NCBI GenBank assembly: GCA_951799405.1
Contig: OX637356.1
Location: 10,005,229 to 10,069,228 of the forward strand
DNA length: 64,000 bases
Origin: Agapetus fuscipes
Lineage: Eukaryota > Arthropoda > Insecta > Trichoptera > Glossosomatidae
Reading direction: 5' to 3'
Positions 22,701-32,281 of the stretch are shown here, in pieces (position 1 is the stretch's first letter; every line of letters begins with the position of its first letter). The position numbers were made by a program, and so were the translations under genes. The notes under the pieces are model-generated. The model saw nothing but the letters and a program-made list of their open reading frames with translations. It had not been told where the DNA came from and did not search any database.

Positions 22701-24058
22701 GCAACATGTGTAAGCGTGAATTTAGATGTGCCTGCATATTATAGGCGTGCATTAAATATGAATAAGCCTTGAATGTCAATACATCTTTGTAACAGAGATC
22801 GAATAAGCTATATTGAAAACGACCAAAGTCCGTCGATATTGAAAATGAGGCAACTCTGCAGAGGCTCTGGCCACCCCTAGCGGAATGGTGACAGAGTTAC
22901 AGTTACAGTCTGTAATAATCTATAATCGAAGTTGCAAAGCTAAATTAACAATCAAAACTCGTATCAAATGCATGCCCACAAACACGTGTTAGTTCGCGCT
23001 TACAAATGCTGAATGTGAACTTACAAATAAAAACCAAACTAGAAAATGAACAAATAAATAAAGTGGAAATATATCTACAGAGGTACTGGCCACCCCTAGC
23101 GGAATAACGACTGGATTCAAGGCGCCACCCGAAAAATATTGAGAACTCATGCTGTAGTCATTTAGGGCGTTGCTTAAATTACAATTTTAAAACATTAAAT
23201 AATTGGTAAGATTTCTAATAATGTAGAAAATATGAAACTCTTTTTTTAAATTAGTTTTCGGTGAACGAGGAGTAACCCTGTGCAATAGAAATTTGTGAAA
23301 GGGACATCGCCATCCAAGATCTGTACACATATAGTATAATTTGAGGCAATGTAACATTATTAGTCAAAATAAATGACACCAAAAATCATTTTTGCGTGCA
23401 GAACTTGTATTTATCATATCACGTCAAAGTAGAAAGGGACAAACATATTTCTGTCTCACGGCTCTCATCTACCAGACAGAGGGAAAAGTATTGAACACAA
23501 GATGTTGTGACACACAATGCAAAAACTAATCATTTTTTGCCTTGTGTGTCACGACAGTATGTGCTCAAATCTTTAATCCTTAATTTATACTTTCATTGTA
23601 CTGTTTATGTGAGACATGCCTTTTATTTGGATTTCGAGAACGGAGAGCAAACCATAACACTAGGTATATATAGCGCTCAAAACTCACCGGCGTTTGAGGA
23701 CGGTAGCCTCTTAAGTTTTCGCTTACACATGCCACATATGGACTTACAACATAAAACCCAAATCTCAAATAAATGAGCATACGCCTTGCAACTTTTGCCG
23801 ACCTTCTGAGAAACAGGGATGACATCGGCAAAGTGAACCAATTTTTACCGGAGTGGTCAGCTTTATATCAACCAAGCTAAGCTTTCAATTAATACTGTTT
23901 TAAGAATTTAATTTTGATGTTTGCAGATTGCTGAGGCGGGCTCAAAGCCAGACATCATTTCCAACATGGCAGAAAACATAAAGAAACAGATGAGGAAGGT
24001 TGAAAAGCTGCATTTAGATATTGAAAACAGAATTCTCGAGAGGCATACCGAGCTATGA
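13604..24058 (+). CDS. LRPAP1: LRP receptor-associated protein (RAP), complete, 7 exons
   Basis: RAP is an ER chaperone that binds LDL-receptor-family proteins and stops premature ligand binding during their folding and export. The seven exons join in phase to 367 residues (human RAP is 357). Residues 1-23 are a signal peptide. FRMAKLNMLWSKAQ opens domain 1. IQDKEEIMFKQLK, KDKKLNKLWVKAEMSGF and EPKVQQLWHVALQGDF mark the helical bundles of domains 1, 2 and 3. The C-terminus is RHTEL, an HXEL ER-retrieval signal like the HNEL of mammals. An in-frame ATG at 13580 exists, but the 13604 ATG sits directly before the signal peptide. Intron 5 (4.6 kb) contains a full RTE LINE in antisense. It converges with PDCD2L. 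Confidence 0.93.
13908..14530 (+). repeat. RTE 3'-tail copy split by a LINE fragment (RAP intron 1)
   Basis: The two halves (13908-13960 and 14339-14530) form one plus-strand tail copy ending TTGCAACTTAGATTATAGAT, 16 bp upstream of RAP exon 2. Confidence 0.7.
13960..14338 (-). mobile_element. LINE 3' fragment, CR1/Jockey-like C-terminus
   Basis: Poly-T at 13960-13973 is the A-tail of a minus-strand insertion. The minus frame reads FHDSFLCQTARLWNGLPVSV and FKTNINHHFL, the common C-terminal block of many insect non-LTR reverse transcriptases. Confidence 0.7.
14547..14762 (+). CDS. LRPAP1: RAP exon 2
   Basis: The acceptor TTTTCAG precedes RLTAPKLKSLFSDLKIQDKE. It runs to LQEHH with donor CAT|GTGAGT, phase 0. 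Confidence 0.92.
15492..15702 (+). CDS. LRPAP1: RAP exon 3
   Basis: The acceptor TACTCATCAAG precedes AFNGASEDYINKSLFKDKKL. It ends GKTDNID plus one base at A|GTAAGC. Confidence 0.9.
15718..15915 (+). repeat. RTE 3'-tail copy (RAP intron 3)
   Basis: It starts at the recurrent TCCTTGACTTATAGGTTGG edge only 15 bp after the exon 3 donor and ends near 15915, 60 bp before exon 4. Confidence 0.7.
15975..16139 (+). CDS. LRPAP1: RAP exon 4
   Basis: The acceptor GTATTTTAG precedes an exon entering in phase 1. It encodes NAMDNEEMDSYNDIS through REKHRDLRDGYDKLQRLAAS, with donor CAG|GTAACA. Confidence 0.9.
16154..16345 (-). repeat. SINE family A, inverted partial copy
   Basis: It contains the family A tail (GATTTGTGAGAGCGATGCGATTC, CCAACCTATTTTGC, TATTAACATCATCAATTAAT). 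The tRNA-like head is decayed. Confidence 0.6.
16496..16593 (+). CDS. LRPAP1: RAP exon 5
   Basis: The acceptor TTGCACAG precedes an exon encoding RDFIEPKVQQLWHVALQGDF through ELESLR, with donor CGG|GTAACA. Confidence 0.92.
16824..16902 (+). repeat. SINE family C tRNA-like head
   Basis: GACCGGTCCGTAGTCTAGTG and GGTTGTGGGTTTGAATTCC give A- and B-box-like segments. The C body is missing after 16902. Confidence 0.65.
17283..18959 (-). pseudogene. RTE LINE copy 2: reverse transcriptase part
   Basis: From about 18870 downward this frame holds the RT fingers and palm (NFRPISLLSIPGK, FVDLEKAFDSVDR, YADDAVLVSD) and the RTE C-terminus ending WRLICNADF. It overlaps the endonuclease frame by about 100 bp, which marks the frameshift. 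Confidence 0.85.
18859..20187 (-). pseudogene. RTE LINE copy 2: endonuclease and N-terminal linker
   Basis: 442 codons cover a complete endonuclease (GVTETKMKGNGEK, VILGDMNGWIGAQRDE, IGSDHYLLC) and the region before the RT. Copy 1 is broken in this endonuclease, whereas this copy is intact here. The frame ends just after KNYFQEIFGQGERRI because of a one-base insertion in a T run. Confidence 0.85.
20786..20839. repeat. Perfect 24-bp hairpin
   Basis: 20786-20809 (CATTTTGTTTTCACTTGTAT...) is exactly inverted at 20816-20839 with a 6-bp loop. It directly precedes a SINE C tail. Confidence 0.8.
20840..21050 (+). repeat. SINE family C tail
   Basis: It runs from TAATACCATTTATATTTTCA through the CAGCCTTACAGCAACTGGGT block to AAATAAATCATCCTAATATT. 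There is no tRNA-like head. Confidence 0.75.
21183..21272 (+). CDS. LRPAP1: RAP exon 6
   Basis: The acceptor CCTTTTCAG precedes IELQHYEARVLKLRHIQAEQ and ends LHVK|GTAACT. It matches the HFEAKIEKHNHYQKQ helix of mammalian RAP. Confidence 0.9.
21275..21690 (+). repeat. LINE remnants (C-terminal zinc-knuckle type, then RTE snippet)
   Basis: A broken plus frame reads PGCDCGAENQTVWHIVEECP, the CCHC-like C-terminal motif of several non-LTR families. At 21630-21680 there is a fragment of the RTE ORF (KVWMDQISEIANEW). Both lie just after RAP exon 6. Confidence 0.6.
21770..21835 (-). repeat. RTE 3'-tail fragment
   Basis: Inverted tail end (CTATAATATAAGTTGCGAAG, ATGCCCACAAGCAGACGC). Confidence 0.55.
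21836..22584. other. RAP intron 6, mostly unassigned
   Basis: No gene was seen. A SINE B 3' end is at about 22505-22560 (ATAACGCGGCAAGAAG through GTGTAGCTTAGTT). Confidence 0.45.
22585..22805 (+). repeat. RTE 3'-tail copy
   Basis: Plus-strand tail with diverged start CTTTAACTTGTAGGTTGGCA. Confidence 0.65.
22905..23050 (-). repeat. RTE 3'-tail copy, partial
   Basis: Inverted tail. It is bracketed by two direct copies of CTGGCCACCCCTAGCGGAA (22869 and 23087), a possible remnant of a duplicated target or local repeat. Confidence 0.6.
23493..23571. repeat. Imperfect inverted repeat
   Basis: TTGAACACAAGATGTTGTGA is inverted imperfectly at 23540-23571 around a short AT spacer. Confidence 0.55.
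23715..23875 (-). repeat. RTE 3'-tail copy, partial
   Basis: Inverted tail ending about 50 bp upstream of RAP exon 7. Confidence 0.6.
23927..24058 (+). CDS. LRPAP1: RAP exon 7 (ends in HTEL)
   Basis: The acceptor TGTTTGCAG precedes IAEAGSKPDIISNM and the final helix, then RHTEL and TGA. Confidence 0.92.
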   Translation: MAEAGSKPDIISNMAENIKKQMRKVEKLHLDIENRILERHTEL

Positions 24059-26001
24059 TCAACTGGACATGAAACAATGTCCACTCAATAATACCGTTTG
24101 TTTGATGTACATCTTTTGGTGCTACAAAATTAAGCCAAGTTGTACTTATGTAGGGGGAATAGTAATCAGGGTGAGGGGGGTATCCAGAAAGCTTTTTCTG
24201 TGTACCAAGCAGTGACAGCTCCAGGTAAGGTGCATCAGTGCATTGCACCCCCAGTAATAATGCCACGATCCAATACTTACAAATTTGGAACGCATAAAAT
24301 TCCGTTTGTGTCAAGTCCTATTATACATTCATAATGATTTTACATATTATACAGCTCCGCGAACATGAAAATACTCCGAGTTGGAGCCCGTGCATCGCCA
24401 AAATTCGTCGCTTTCCACAATCAATGATGGCTAGTATAAAAATGCACTGCTTGATGAAAAATCGACGAGCCGTCACTGGTACCAAGTACTCATAACACTA
24501 TTTATGACCATCAGTGTGTGTTGTAAGCCAGTTCCTATACATACAAACTCAACACAGCAATTTTATCCGTGTTTTTGCCATATTTAAGATTAAATTTGAA
24601 AATTAATGATAGCCGTCCTATCTCTGCAGAAAAAAGATTTTTGAGCTACCATTTGTTTAGAAGCTTATTTGTAAGCGCAGTGAAGGGCTATGAACAAACT
24701 CTCTGAACACAGAACAAGCACATAATACTCAAGTACTGTTGCATTCAGGTGTCACTTTAATAAGGACACTTCTGAGATGGCTGATTTTCAAAACTATTTT
24801 TTCATCAACGTGCCAAAGATTGTGATTTAAGTACTTTTCGAAATTAATTTGTATTTTATTTTAACAATTTAACAATTCCAAATTGAGATCTGATAACCTA
24901 AAATATTTTTTGTGCGTTCTTAGAATAAGCAAAATTTACTAACCAAGTGACATTCCTTGCTTGTAATTTGATTTATTCCAGTTTTGTCTTTTTTGATTAT
25001 TTAAAAATATGCCAGACAAGATAAAGGTAACTGTTACTCTTTGCACGATAAGCCTTTTTTATAAGAATATATTTTATGATATACGTAATTAATAAACAAT
25101 TAAGTTGAATAAAATAATGTTTTATTTTTTAAATATTACATGTTTAACAGGTGATAGTTCCAACATTATTTATAAACTCGGAACTGAATAGAAAGGACCA
25201 ACTCAAAGCTGAGAAACACACAGTACCCTAAGTATAAATTTTTACATTGCACTCGACCATAGACCAACAAAAATGTATGGAAAGTAAAACGCTTACTAGA
25301 TGTGCGGTTTGACTTACCGTTTTTTGATTAAAACATTCCAGTTAAGTTAAAATTGTCAGTTACGAGTATTTACCTACTAGGGGTACGAGTGTTTTTTTGT
25401 TCAGATTCAAGGTACCAAATTTATTACATTAACAAGGATAATTTATTTGGAAGGTCCATATAATTAAAGAACGGCGTTATTGTGTGTGTCCCATCTCAAC
25501 GGCCCTCAAATCACGGAAAATATTTTCTATAAAGATGTATCTACAGTGCTCCTTTAAAGACACCCAACATCTTTTGTCTTCCTGATATTGGGTGGTAGTC
25601 TGTTCCACAACATTGGGCCTGCAAACTGGAAAACAAGATCTCCAAAATTAGTGCGTGTCTGACAGTGCAGCTGCCCTAAGTCAACCACCCCGTTCTGGCA
25701 GATTTGAGCGTCTGGCGCCTCAAGTCCATCTCAACGGGTTAGGATATATCATCCAAATATAAAGGAGCCGCACCATTTACAGCTTTGTAAACAATTGGAC
25801 AAACACGGTAGACCACCGGAAAACAAAGTCAATGCAGTTTTCTTAACAATGGATGAATGTGAGTAAATTTGGACATTGCGAATATGAATCTTGCTGTCAA
25901 GTTCTGCACAGATTGAAGCCATTTGAACTGTTTTTTCAGCTGACCTATATACCACGTTGAGCAATAGTCAACTCGAGATTTTATTACTTAAAGTACACGC
26001 C
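24059..26001. other. Region between convergent RAP and PDCD2L
   Basis: No gene was seen. The segment 25549-25964 is an old repeat related to 34060-34440: both share GTTCCAC...GACAGTGC spacing over about 90 bp. Confidence 0.5.
25980..25985 (-). promoter_or_regulatory. Poly(A) signal of PDCD2L
   Basis: AATAAA on the minus strand, 17 bp after the PDCD2L stop codon. Confidence 0.6.
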
Positions 26002-26266
26002 CTAAGTGTCTGGCTCTTGCTGAAGGACAATAATTTCTTCTTTGTACACATCGCCTTCCTTCCAACAACTTTCCTTGCAAGTAAAAACGAGAACAGTGCC
26101 AAAGTCGATGCTTGCTGATTCGTAGTTGTGGAGTCTCAGAGAAGGGATCAACGTAGGGAGCAGTTGCATTTCAAAGCGGAGAGTCGCATTGCAAGACGAG
26201 CAGTTCTTGGGGATGCCATCCGCGGGTAGAGGAGACATAACAAGCGGCAACCCATTGAGCGAATAT
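26002..26266 (-). CDS. PDCD2L: PDCD2L exon 7 (C-terminus)
   Basis: The acceptor TTATTTTTAG precedes YSLNGLPLVMSPLP, the zinc pair CSSC, DFGTVLVFTCKESCW and stop. Confidence 0.92.
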
Positions 26267-29200
26267 CTAAAAATAAAATAGCATAAGATTTTTGATGTCA
26301 GTCTGAAGCTCTAGGGACAACAAAATGCCTAATTAATTATTATGGAATGCTGCACAACACCAAGGGATTTTTCAGCATTGCCACACCATAGAGAAGGGCC
26401 CGAATCTTTTTACTGATCCGGAACGAGTATGGTATACAGCCAGCATATAGCCATGCACTACATTGTTTGGAAATATATCCATGATCATCTGACAATATAA
26501 ATGCAGTTTGAAAAGGCCAAAGGTGTTTAATTTCTTTACAATTGTTTATTAATATTATTAGGATGATTTACTTGGTGAGCAAATCTAATCAATCTAAGTT
26601 GCAATGAACAGGATTCACATTATATGCATTTTCACAAGCAGACACGTATAAGTTCACACTTAAACATGCCGCATATGGACTTACAATAAAAAAAATCCAA
26701 ATCTCAAATGAACATATACCCTGCAACTCTTGGCGACCTTCCCTGAAACGGGGGTGACATTGGCAAAGTGAACCATTTTTTACAGCATGTGTGGTCAGCC
26801 GTATACTAACCTATAAGTCAAGAAACATACACAACAAACTACATTTTGGAAATAAACAAATAATTTTATGTGTTAACATTAAAAACAAATATAAAATTCT
26901 CATTAAAAAATTAGAAAAACCCTAGCCTGAGCCGCCAACATTACAGATCAACCGCCATTTCTTTCTGTTCTTACATACTTCTTTCATTTCATCCAGAGTT
27001 GCATTGCATTTCATCCGATAGGGAGTAATTTAATAAAGTCACCTTAAAATCTGAGTCGGATTGTACTGTATCCTTGTGAGGAAATTGTGGAACACATCAT
27101 TTCCATGCAGCGGCACACTTTCTTCATAATCTTCATCCCGCAGGTTTCCCTCGTCAAACGCATTGTTGCTCTTCTTTTGCTGTATCACTTTCTTTGCTGT
27201 AAATTGGAACAAAATGATTCACAACTTGCAATAAGGAACACAAATACCAATCTAAGCGCTAATGAACCTAAAGCCTAGTTCGGACAAGGCGACTATTTTA
27301 GTCGAGTAGCGAGTAATTTAGTGGTGGGCGGGGCGCTACTTGCCCGTCAAAATAGAGTAATCGACTCGACTAAATCATTGACTAAACTACTCGACTAATT
27401 TTTTGTGGTTCGCACACGTTTAGCCACTAAATTACTCGCTACTTGACTAAAATAGTCGCCTTGTCCAAACTAGCCTTTAGAGTGTTAGTAAGATTGGTGA
27501 ATACCGGGGTTGAACTGAATTATAACATTTTGCTGATAAATTTATGGAAACTAAAACACTCATTAGAGGCACTTTATAATTTAAATGTTATTTTTTATTG
27601 TATTGATTGTAGAGGAATTAACTTTGTTATCCTTCATTTTAATAGATAAAAATAAAAACAGTTTTGTATTCAATTACGGTGAGTATATTATAATTCCACG
27701 ACCGGTTTCGCGAACAATCCGTTCGCATTGCCAGGTTCGCATGCAGTATTTATTTAACCACCTGACGATGCGAATGGATTGTTCGCGAAACCGGTCGTGG
27801 AATTATAATATACTCACCGTAATCAAATACAAAATTGTTGTTATTTTTTATGATGGTTGAGTTTTAAATATAAAATTGTGCACTTGAGGTAATGTCGTAT
27901 AATAAAAAAAGAGCAATTGAACCATCTCCTTACCTTTGATGTCTGTTTTCTGATATTTAGCTAGGAGTTCCTGCACATGTTGTGAATCCTTCATGGTCAA
28001 GTATTCCTCTTCCACAGTCATGAACTTTTCTTCAAACTTCAAACAGCACGCGGGATTACTCAGTTCCTTTGGAGCCTCTGGAAGCTTAAACATACAAATA
28101 TCACAATCTGTATAGCAACACTTAAGAATACGGAGTATTGAGGTCGGAACATTGAAAGGGGAGTGAAAATAAATCTCGACATTCGGCCGGATTACTTCTA
28201 TACCTTCTGCCAGAGGTGCTAGTCTCTCATTTATACAGCCCCCTTGGGGTGGCTAGGGCTATTAAACAGCGCTATATAAAAATTGGCCTATTATTATTAT
28301 TATTATTAAAGGTCTTTTATCAACTGTCATATTACAATAAACATATTTCTTATAATTCCGGTTGTGCCTTCTCTTCACAGAAAGAAGCATGCCCCCTAAC
28401 AACACTGGATATGACTCCAACAAACATGTCACTAAGGTGATGTCACAGATTTAGGTGACTAAGGTTCTTTGCAACTAATATACAAATATTAGCAGTTATT
28501 TCCATAACAATCCTGCCATCACAATTATTTCTCACCATTTTCTATGCTGACTACAATTTATATAAATATACATACCTGTACTACAAGTACCTGGGATGTG
28601 TGGTCAACGAAAAGTGGGACATGTGTCAAGAAGTCAGAAGCAGACTAGAGCAAGCCTGAAATGTCTTCGCTAAAATGAGTAAAGTACTGTTGTGCTGAGA
28701 TTTGAACCTTAAACTCCAGAAGTGCATGTTGAGGTGCTGTCTTCTCAATTGCTGTATATGGTATGGAGGGATGGACGCTCACACAGGCACTGGAGAGACA
28801 AATTGAATCATTAGAGATATGTGTCTACTGAAAAGTGCTTCGGATCTCTTGGCGTGATTGGGTCACCAATGAAGAAGTCCTCCGACGTATGCACACCACA
28901 AAGGAACTTTTGCCAACCATTAGCAGAGAAAGCTGATGCACTTCAGTCACATTTTGAGAAATGTGAAATACTGTCTTCTTCATCTTTTCATACAGATGAG
29001 AGAATATCTCAGGGATGCCAAAAGATATTGTGGCTGAAAAACCTGCAACAATGGTTCGGCAGAAGCACCAAGTCTCTGCTTTGAGCCGCAGCATCCAAAG
29101 TCAAAATAGCCATGATGATCGCCGATCTTTGATAGAAGTGGCACGAAAAGAAGAAGAAGCATACCTGTTTTAACAGAGCGTTGATATCACTTTGAGGTAT

Positions 29201-31612
29201 AAAGGGTGCCTCAACAATGATCTCCATACCTTCAGCTGCTTCCAGCTGAGCCGACACTCTTTCTGGAGCTATAATGTTTGACAGACTTTAGATAAACAAT
29301 GCCTTTAAGCATATGTGATGCAATCGCCTAACAGGGAAAGAATGCACAAGTTTGAATTTAATATTTTTTCTCAGCGGGCAAACGTCACACTTATATGGGA
29401 CTAAAAAAAAATATAAAGCACCAAGTTTTATATTTTACATACATGTTTAAAATTGTGATGTATTAGAATCACTTCATCCTCAATCATTGAGCCTCCGCAA
29501 AGCTTGCCTCCTGATTGATGATGAATGATTTATTTCCTGTGGCACTATTTAATGGTCCAAGACCATCTCAAGGAAGGACCACTTGAAGATTGCCTACAAT
29601 GCCAGCGAAATCAAGAATAATGCAAGTTCTCCAATAACGGTTTGTCTAATATACAAAAAGTTTAACAATCTTTTAATGTTTTAAGTTAATTATAAATTGT
29701 AAATACTTTGGATTCATGTACCTGATGTAGTGATCTCATTTATGGCATCCGATATGCCTAGATTCTCTATAGATATTTCTATACTCGTCATATCAGCATT
29801 GCCTATGGATGTTTGGTGTGCTGGAGACCTGTCACAGTTTGTCTCTGGTTCATCTCCCCACTCGTCAGCACCATTACACCAGGAGTCAGTGCTCAGGTTG
29901 ACCACAGGATCATGGGCACATGCCACAGACTGGGTCTTGTATGATTTGTCCAGCGACTGGGCTCTGATGCAACTCCAACTGAAAAAAGCATCAAAGTAAA
30001 TTACTGGAAAGGATTTTTTCAAGGCAGATTCTACCATTTTCATGGTGTAATAAAAGAGGGTAACATATGGGTAGATGCAAGGATGGCTGATAAACTTGAA
30101 ATCCCAATGACTTATTGACGCTTGGGGATAAGGCCTTGGCACTCAAATGGCGTTAATAAAACAAGCGCAGGTTCGAGCCCCGTAATGTCCTCGACGATAA
30201 TTTTGACCCTGGTTCAAATGATGTCATTGAGTTATTATTAATTAATAATTATTATTTAAATTATTAATTGATGATGTTGATGATGATGAGGTTGGAATGC
30301 GGCTGACCACCCATGCTGTAAAAATTGGTTTACTTTGCCAGTGTCACCGCTATTTCAGGGAAGGACGGCAAGAGTTGCAGGGTGTATGTCCATTTGAGAT
30401 TTGGGTTTTTCTGTTGTAGGTTCACATGCGGCATGTGCAAGCGCGATTTGTGAGAATGCATATAATGTGAATCCCCAATATGACAATGATGACACTCTGC
30501 ATATCAGTGAATCAGCTCTTATTCAAATTAACCTTTAAGGTGGCAATATATTATGTTATGCTGCACCTTGGCCCGTGATTCCAGCATGTTGGGTTGACAC
30601 AAGCAAAGACGTACAGCGTTCTGTGGTACGGGGACAGCTGTAGGGGAGCATAGCACTGCAGGACCAGGGGCCTCAGGGAGCCACACACCCCACACGTGCT
30701 CACATACGCCAGGCCATCCACTGCGGGCCAATTCTGCAACAACAACAAATAAGCTTAGCCCCCTCGGTTTACTCGGCCTTCACTGTAAATGAAAACTGTC
30801 CCCCTCGGGAGCTGGGAAACCCTCAATTTTTTTTAAATAGATTTGTGAAGAGGAATGCAATTCACCAACCTATTCTGCCTGGCCAGAAACACGTATTAAT
30901 ATCATCAATTAATAATTCTTTGCTGTATATTTTAATGAATTGTTAATTAGTATTTCATTTCCATTTAACACTTCATTAAAATATACAATAATGATTATTC
31001 ATTAATATTTACCCAATGACATCTATTGAACCAGGATCAAAGTTATGGACAAATGACTCAGGTGGGGATCGAATCAGCGTTATTCTATTACGAATACGCT
31101 AAAAAGATCAGCCACTTGATTCCCTCGACCAAAGCATCGATATTCAACTAACGTGGTTGATGTAAGGGTGGTCCTTTTACCTGTAAAATAAATAGGTTCC
31201 ACTAGCCACATGCGAAACACTTTGGGGGTAACACTATATGTGTAGCTTAGTTGCCTACCTTATATTTTAAATTACCAGACTAATAGGTTGGTATGAGGCT
31301 GATCCCCATGCTGTAAAACTTCAATCATTTTTGACACTATTGGTGGGGATTGAACCCTAGTTCTCGGCATGAAATGAAAACGTTCTACCAACTGAGCTAA
31401 CGAGAGTACTATTATTTTTTTATTGGTTGCTAAATACCTGTGACTTGACCCCATTGAGAGAAAATTTAAATTATATAGTTTTGACTCCATTGGAGGTTAT
31501 AAAAAGTTTTTACCGGTTCACCGCCTATTTTATTGGTGGCATATGATACTTCAGATCGGTGCTCATTTAAAATCGGCTCATCTTCATAGCCAAGGTAAAC
31601 CTTATCCACCAT
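26002..31612 (-). CDS. PDCD2L: PDCD2-like protein (PDCD2L/trus), complete, 7 exons
   Basis: The seven exons join in phase to 398 residues. The N-terminus (MVDKVYLGYEDEPI, NKIGGEPNWP) and the CGVCG zinc pair (C47/C50) with LQCYAPL and HRTLYVFACVNPTC match PDCD2L. The C-terminal PDCD2_C domain is in exons 5-7: GNDVFHNFLTRIQ, NPTQILRYSLNGLPL, a second Cys pair at 333/336 and FGTVLVFTCKESCW. No MYND zinc finger lies between the halves, which favours PDCD2L (Drosophila trus) over PDCD2 (Zfrp8). Members of this family act as adaptors for assembly and export of small ribosomal subunit proteins. It shares a 411-bp intergenic region with parkin. The introns hold MITEs and LINE debris. Confidence 0.9.
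26585..27010 (-). repeat. 5'-truncated RTE copy (PDCD2L intron 6)
   Basis: Inverted tail (26585-26830), 3' UTR and the last ~20 codons of the ORF (26930-27000). It lies about 30 bp from exon 6. Confidence 0.7.
27043..27196 (-). CDS. PDCD2L: PDCD2L exon 6 (start of PDCD2_C core)
   Basis: The acceptor AATTTACAG precedes a Lys-rich stretch, then VPLHGNDVFHNFLTRIQYNP and TQIL. The donor is AAG|GTGACT, phase 2. Confidence 0.88.
27268..27480. mobile_element. MITE with ~55-bp inverted ends
   Basis: The ends CTAAAGCCTAGTTCGGACAA and TTGTCCAAACTAGCCTTTAG are inverted, continuing through GGCGACTATTTTAGTCGAG. There is no coding capacity. Superfamily unknown. Confidence 0.75.
27644..27853. mobile_element. 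Foldback element with ~95-bp arms
   Basis: An almost perfect arm from TACGGTGAGTATATTATAAT through CCACGACCGGTTTCGCGAAC is inverted on the right side. Weaker complementarity extends to 27644 and 27853. The right end is about 80 bp from exon 5 of PDCD2L. Confidence 0.8.
27934..28084 (-). CDS. PDCD2L: PDCD2L exon 5
   Basis: The acceptor TATGTTTAAG precedes LPEAPKELSNPACCLKFEEK, ending KYQKTDIK plus one base at G|GTAAGG. Confidence 0.87.
28240..28313 (+). repeat. LINE 3' end with (TATTAT)n tail
   Basis: AAACAGCGCTATATAAAAAT followed by TATTATTATT is a typical insect Jockey/CR1-type 3' terminus. Confidence 0.5.
28590..29110 (+). repeat. Degenerate LINE reverse-transcriptase C-terminal remnant
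   Basis: Broken frames read YKYLGCVVNEKWDM, EVRSRLEQA, FAKMSKVLL and LLNCCIWYGGMD, the thumb/C-terminal block of non-LTR RTs. It has several stops and ends about 55 bp from PDCD2L exon 4. Confidence 0.6.
29165..29268 (-). CDS. PDCD2L: PDCD2L exon 4
   Basis: The acceptor ACATTATAG precedes APERVSAQLEAAEGMEIIVE through NALLKQ, with donor CAG|GTATGC, phase 0. Confidence 0.85.
29279..29721. other. PDCD2L intron 3, unassigned
   Basis: No gene or clear repeat boundary was seen. Confidence 0.35.
29722..29978 (-). CDS. PDCD2L: PDCD2L exon 3 (variable acidic linker)
   Basis: The acceptor TTTTTTCAG precedes WSCIRAQSLDKSYKTQ, followed by a Ser/Thr/Asp-rich linker. The donor is TCAG|GTACAT, phase 1. 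Confidence 0.87.
30160..30480 (+). repeat. SINE A fragment followed by RTE 3'-tail copy
   Basis: 30160-30270 has the SINE A B-box region (GGTTCGAGCCCCG) and tail. 30285-30480 is an RTE tail starting GAGGTTGGAATGCGGCTG. Confidence 0.6.
30567..30733 (-). CDS. PDCD2L: PDCD2L exon 2 (zinc ribbon)
   Basis: The acceptor TTGTTGCAG precedes NWPAVDGLAYVSTCGVCGSL. The donor CCAAG|GTGCAG leaves phase 2, which gives GPSWSCIRAQ with exon 3, as in PDCD2L. Confidence 0.9.
30760..31256. repeat. SINE A inserted into SINE B (nested)
   Basis: SINE B plus-strand halves lie at about 30760-30825 and 31146-31256. Between them is a minus-strand SINE A (30832-31140) with tail CCAACCTATTCTGCCTGGCC. SINE A is therefore the younger insertion. 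Confidence 0.65.
31270..31408. repeat. RTE tail snippet and inverted SINE B head
   Basis: 31276-31320 is an RTE tail start. 31326-31408 is the reverse complement of the SINE B tRNA-like head (CTACCAACTGAGCTAACGAG). Confidence 0.6.
31514..31612 (-). CDS. PDCD2L: PDCD2L exon 1
   Basis: ATG at 31612; encodes MVDKVYLGYEDEPILNEHRS through GGEP, with donor CCG|GTAAAA, phase 0. Confidence 0.88.
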
Positions 31613-32023
31613 TTTAACACATTGATTTATAATTTGTAAACAAACTCCACGTTGCCCAACACAATCAACTATTTGGGGATTTTGACGTTTTGTCTGCGTT
31701 GTCTTCTTCTTTTAGAAAGTAATCAAGCTAGCCCAACGGTTCTTCTCCTCGACCTACTTACATTTCATCAAAAGCATCCCTATTATTTTCAAAATGAATC
31801 TTTTTTGGGGCGTAAAACATACCTACTGTGGCGTGAAATAATTTTTGAATGACAAAATTTGTAGAATAATGCCATTTTTTCTATGCCTTCAACTGATAGG
31901 TATGTTAGAAGATTGGTGTGAATAAAGCATTCCTACACGAAATGGAAACGTCAACATGACATTTGTTGACTTTTTATTTGAATTACCTAATTTATTTTTA
32001 AACGCAAATAATGCAATTGAAGG
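31613..32023. promoter_or_regulatory. Shared bidirectional promoter region, PDCD2L and parkin
   Basis: 411 bp separate the two divergent start codons. No TATA box is obvious at a defined site, and no repeat was seen. It must contain the 5' UTRs and core promoters of both genes unless either has an upstream non-coding exon. Confidence 0.6.
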
Positions 32024-32281
32024 ATGAGTTTTTTAATCAATTTTATTAAGGGTTTCATCTCCAAAATGCTGGGGCTACTGTCATTCGGCAAAAGTCGAAT
32101 CTCCAACTCCATGAATGTGTTCATCAAAACAAACAGCGGGGACACTGTTTCGGTGGAGCTGGACCCCAAGTGGGACATCAGGAGTGTGAAGGAGGCCGTG
32201 GCGCCGCGCCTGGGACTCGAGCCCAGTCAGCTCAAGCTTATTCTGGCCGGCAAGGAACTGTGTGACAATATTGTCGTGGAG
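32024..32281 (+). CDS. park: Parkin exon 1 (ubiquitin-like domain)
   Basis: [16 protein letters not shown] precedes the Ubl fold ([28 protein letters not shown]). The insect N-terminal extension is present. The donor is GAG|GTTTGC, phase 0. Confidence 0.93.

Noticed and set aside
23955..24334. ORFs overlapping the 3' end of RAP on both strands
   Set aside because: Frame shadows of exon 7 and its 3' flank with no domain.
28821..29257. Several 60-90-codon ORFs near PDCD2L exon 4
   Set aside because: They are frames through a degenerate LINE; only 29165-29268 fits PDCD2L phase and homology.
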